Origin: Chitinivibrionales bacterium
Lineage (GTDB): Bacteria > Fibrobacterota > Chitinivibrionia > Chitinivibrionales > JANQEN01
Direction of reading: 5' to 3'
Assembly (NCBI GenBank): GCA_030593665.1
Contig: JAUVGS010000052.1
Location: forward strand, 1 to 9,003
DNA length: 9,003 nucleotides
Both the position numbers and the translations under genes were made by a program. A model generated the notes under the pieces. It was not told the DNA's origin and did not search any database. It saw nothing but the letters and a program-made list of their open reading frames with translations. Positions 6,679 through 9,003 of this stretch are shown here, piece by piece; the stretch's first letter is position 1, and the number at the start of each line of letters is the position of its first letter.

Positions 6679-8502
6679 TCATTCCCCAATAAACCTGCTC
6701 GCCCAGGAACGCACTTGTTTCCCATTCAATACATGAAACCGTCGAAGTCTTCTCAGTGTTTCTGAGCTGAAATGTGAGAGGGGGATCCAGATGAGATGTT
6801 TTTTCATATGCGCAGCAAGTTTTTTAAGGTATACATCCGGTTTTTTCGATGCGACATACGCAATGGTGGGCTCTTTACTGAAAAGAAGTGCGCCATAGGT
6901 GAGTTGGTGTGACAACTTCTTCATGCTGTCAATGCCCGGCAGGTCAAACACTCCCGGAATGCGGCGGGGAGGGAAAAGAAGCGTTATACCGCCGTAGACA
7001 CATCGCGCAATCCCCGGTCCGATAAGGTCTTCGAACGGGTCCGTCGCATAAAAGGTCAGAGTGGATTCCTCATCATGTTCCGCATACCAGGTCGCACGAT
7101 TCGGGTACCGGTCATCATGATTTTCATCGAAAATAATGACTACTGTATCGACTGATCCGCGGGATGGAGGAATTTCTTTGACGTAGATGCCGCCGGTATG
7201 CCAGTTGCGCAGAGTCTCTCTGATGTCAATGCCGTCTTTCACGGAGGCCTCGAAGCGTTCTGTCTTGACAAGGTCCTCGCAGAGTGTCTTGAGCGCTTTA
7301 GCCCGCACGTGCGTGTTAAAAAATTCTATCCGATTATCTTCCGGGGTATGAGAACACATACCGTAGGGGTTCCAATGGTACCGATAGTTCTTTTTTCGCA
7401 GTTCCGATGGGTCCGGCTTTATTGAAAGTGTTTTCCATACCATCTGCGTATCCCGGAACAGGTTGACCGCATCATCAGGAATAGAGTGGTCCGGACGAAT
7501 TACTCTATCAATACCGATTGCCAGTACCGGAAGGTTTTGATCGATCGGCAGGTAAGGATAATACCTGGCACTCTTGAGAATCCTGACTGCATAGGCATTG
7601 CCGCCTATACCCTTTGCTGCTGCTACAATATCAAAAAGTGACGGGATGAATCGCTTCTCCATTACCGTGAGGTTTCGCAGAAAAGTAAGACCGTTCTGTA
7701 TCCGCACGGGTGAGAGATGAACGATATCTTCAGTACGGTCAAAATAGTCGTCACGCGTTTTACAAAAGAGATCTTTCACCGTATCAACAACATCAACCGG
7801 TTCTGAGAATACATCATGACGCTCTTTCTCGAAAATACCGGTAATAAAAGGGAGCTCACCAAGTGCAAAATAGAGGTGATCCGGATGAATCGTATATGTT
7901 TCAATTGAATAATCTTCAGAGAAACGGAATGAGAGATTATACGTTCGTTCCTGTTTGAAATGATGAACTGTTTGTATGAAATGTCTGAAATGAATGAGTG
8001 CAAGAATATTGTTATGCCTGGCACGGAGTTCGTGGAGCTTGAAAGCACTATATTGAGCAGCACCTTCATCCTCAGGATCGGTTTCGCATTCGTTTAGCAT
8101 ATGTATACACATTGTTGCGTATTCATCAAAACCGAGTTTTTGTATGGAATACTCATCCGGAAGTGGTGGGAGCGGAGATGGTGAGTATATTTCAGGATAT
8201 CCGATAAATGCGCAGGAGGTTCTCTTTTGCTGTGCCTGCCGTATCGCTTCTATTGTTGCATCACAGGGATCCGTTGGAATATAATACAAAGGTACATCAG
8301 CACGTCCTTTCTGTTGTGCTGTAACTGCGGAAATGTTCGGTAATTCGTTAACCAGTGCGGGAAGGTCGGTCATGAAGGGTTCCGGCAGGTCAACCGCGAT
8401 ACAGTCGTATTTTCCGGTATTACAGAGTGTGCGGATATGGGAACTGAATGCAATCCGTCCGTGGAGAAAAGGAACGAGTGTAATGCCCGGGGTTAGTTCC
8501 AC
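6679..8502 (-). CDS. Conserved-looking protein of unknown function, partner of an AAA+ ATPase
   Basis: This 607-residue soluble protein has no signal peptide or membrane segment. The N-terminus (TLVPFLHGRIAFSSHIRTL, then CIAVDLPE at 34-41) and a later segment, KLHELRARHNNILALIHFRH (155-174), resemble the opening and the REAxMAxxL...ILxVxGxxH region of the TraB/EreA/ChaN-like superfamily, but the key residues are only partly kept. The middle (about 190-440) is a mixed alpha/beta region without a motif I know. Residues 448-512 read like a strongly constrained core: DTVVIIFDEN, RATWYAEHDEEST, FYATDP, GPGIARCVYGGITLLFPPR. The C-terminus (555-607) is basic. Translation starts at a GTG, supported by a GGAGGA site nine bases upstream. 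Only two bases separate it from the AAA+ gene, so the two are co-transcribed and probably work together. The specific function is unknown. Confidence 0.8.
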   Translation of the reverse strand: MELTPGITLVPFLHGRIAFSSHIRTLCNTGKYDCIAVDLPEPFMTDLPALVNELPNISAVTAQQKGRADVPLYYIPTDPCDATIEAIRQAQQKRTSCAFIGYPEIYSPSPLPPLPDEYSIQKLGFDEYATMCIHMLNECETDPEDEGAAQYSAFKLHELRARHNNILALIHFRHFIQTVHHFKQERTYNLSFRFSEDYSIETYTIHPDHLYFALGELPFITGIFEKERHDVFSEPVDVVDTVKDLFCKTRDDYFDRTEDIVHLSPVRIQNGLTFLRNLTVMEKRFIPSLFDIVAAAKGIGGNAYAVRILKSARYYPYLPIDQNLPVLAIGIDRVIRPDHSIPDDAVNLFRDTQMVWKTLSIKPDPSELRKKNYRYHWNPYGMCSHTPEDNRIEFFNTHVRAKALKTLCEDLVKTERFEASVKDGIDIRETLRNWHTGGIYVKEIPPSRGSVDTVVIIFDENHDDRYPNRATWYAEHDEESTLTFYATDPFEDLIGPGIARCVYGGITLLFPPRRIPGVFDLPGIDSMKKLSHQLTYGALLFSKEPTIAYVASKKPDVYLKKLAAHMKKHLIWIPLSHFSSETLRRLRRFHVLNGKQVRSWASRFIGE

Positions 8503-8517
8503 GGCTATGGTTCCTCC
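8503..8517 (-). promoter_or_regulatory. Ribosome binding site inside the end of the AAA+ gene
   Basis: GGAGGA at 8512-8517 on the minus strand lies within the last codons of the ATPase gene, nine bases before the GTG at 8502. It decides the GTG start of the downstream gene and implies translational coupling of the two proteins. Confidence 0.65.
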
Positions 8518-9003
8518 GGATTATCCGGTTTGTCCGGATTGAGCAGGTCGTTATCAGGGAAAAAGAAGTCGCCGAGATGCATCCCGGGCAGATTCCCATC
8601 GGAAAAGTGTTCACCTGTTGCCTTCTGCCTGGCAGCAAGGGAGTCAAGGTCAAGTGCTTCTTCACCAAGAATCTGCCTGATAGCATTTTCAAAGAGGTTA
8701 TTGGTATCGGCGTCAGGCCGGGTGTTTTTTTGTTTGATGGTATACCGGATTGCATTGATACCATCACGGATAGAAAACGGAAGGTCAAGGTGATGGGCAC
8801 GTTGCAGAAAATCAACACAGATAGTGAGGATATCATCTTTACAAAATGGTAAGTTGTACGAGAGTATTCTCATTTCATCATCTCTATCAGGAAAGCCAAC
8901 TTCAATACCAGGCTGCAGCCGGGACATGATATAATCGGGAATTTCAAAAGTAGACTGGTCTTCATTCATAGTCACCGCGGCCCTGAACTCTTCATGGGCA
9001 CGG
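8505..9003 (-). CDS. MoxR-like AAA+ ATPase, C-terminal part only
   Basis: The frame stays open to the right edge, giving 165 visible codons, so the in-frame GTG at 8975 is internal and not the start. The visible part begins with RAHEEFRAAVTMNEDQ, which carries the sensor-1 asparagine (TMNED), then IPDYIMSRLQPGIEVGFPD, with an arginine in the arginine-finger position (SRLQP), and then FSIRDGINAIRYTIKQ, whose SxRDGI resembles the sensor-2 region of MoxR-type ATPases. The Walker A and B motifs would lie upstream, outside the window. A tail of about 65 residues follows, ending in a Pro/Asp/Asn-rich NPDKPDNPEEP encoded by short CCGGA-type repeats. MoxR-like ATPases usually remodel or load partner proteins, often ones with VWA domains. 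The 607-residue protein encoded two bases downstream is the likely partner here. Confidence 0.8.
   Translation of the reverse strand, partial: RAHEEFRAAVTMNEDQSTFEIPDYIMSRLQPGIEVGFPDRDDEMRILSYNLPFCKDDILTICVDFLQRAHHLDLPFSIRDGINAIRYTIKQKNTRPDADTNNLFENAIRQILGEEALDLDSLAARQKATGEHFSDGNLPGMHLGDFFFPDNDLLNPDKPDNPEEP

Noticed and set aside
6406..6765. 119-codon plus-strand open frame starting on the nine-G tract
   Set aside because: It has no Shine-Dalgarno site, an odd composition and no domain, and it overlaps the 3' end of the convergent 607-residue gene by 87 bases.
8505..8975. Separate 156-residue gene starting at GTG 8975
   Set aside because: The frame stays open to the window edge and the upstream codons (RAHEEFRAAV) continue the AAA+ domain, so this is the end of a longer gene.

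Overview
The window carries seven protein-coding regions, two of them cut by the window edges, plus three AT-rich intergenic stretches. Two divergent minus-strand genes fill the left part: an exported von Willebrand factor A (VWA) protein, whose C-terminus is missing at base 1, and a 589-residue fusion of IspH (LytB) with a UbiA-like membrane prenyltransferase. On the plus strand in the centre lies a two-gene ABC exporter, an ATPase and a six-helix permease that overlap by four bases. Convergent to it is a minus-strand gene for an unknown exported protein. To the right is a gene-poor stretch of about 800 bases that holds a small non-autonomous mobile element. The right end is a minus-strand operon: the C-terminal part of an AAA+ ATPase, cut by the right edge, followed two bases later by a 607-residue protein of unknown function.

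The organism looks like a Gram-negative bacterium of moderate G+C content with AT-rich spacers. Signal peptides without a lipobox and periplasm-type or surface-type proteins fit a diderm. The non-mevalonate isoprenoid pathway (IspH) is present. My best guess, from the general character of the proteins only, is a member of the FCB group or Fibrobacterota/Chitinivibrionia; confidence in this is low, because there is no rRNA or taxonomic marker here.

The most interesting items are: (1) the AAA+ ATPase plus 607-residue protein operon, an uncharacterised pair in which the second protein has an N-terminus reminiscent of the TraB/EreA/ChaN superfamily; (2) the IspH-UbiA fusion, which puts the last step of isoprenoid precursor synthesis and a prenyltransferase-like membrane domain on one chain, with a degraded first aspartate motif; (3) a 195-bp element with perfect 16-bp terminal inverted repeats and a perfect 5-bp target duplication, which looks like a MITE; (4) a perfect 6-bp hairpin that places the Shine-Dalgarno sequence of the VWA gene in its loop, directly next to the start codon; and (5) two kinds of short tandem repeat between the convergent ABC permease and the unknown exported protein.

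There is no sign of rRNA, tRNA, CRISPR arrays or an intact insertion sequence.
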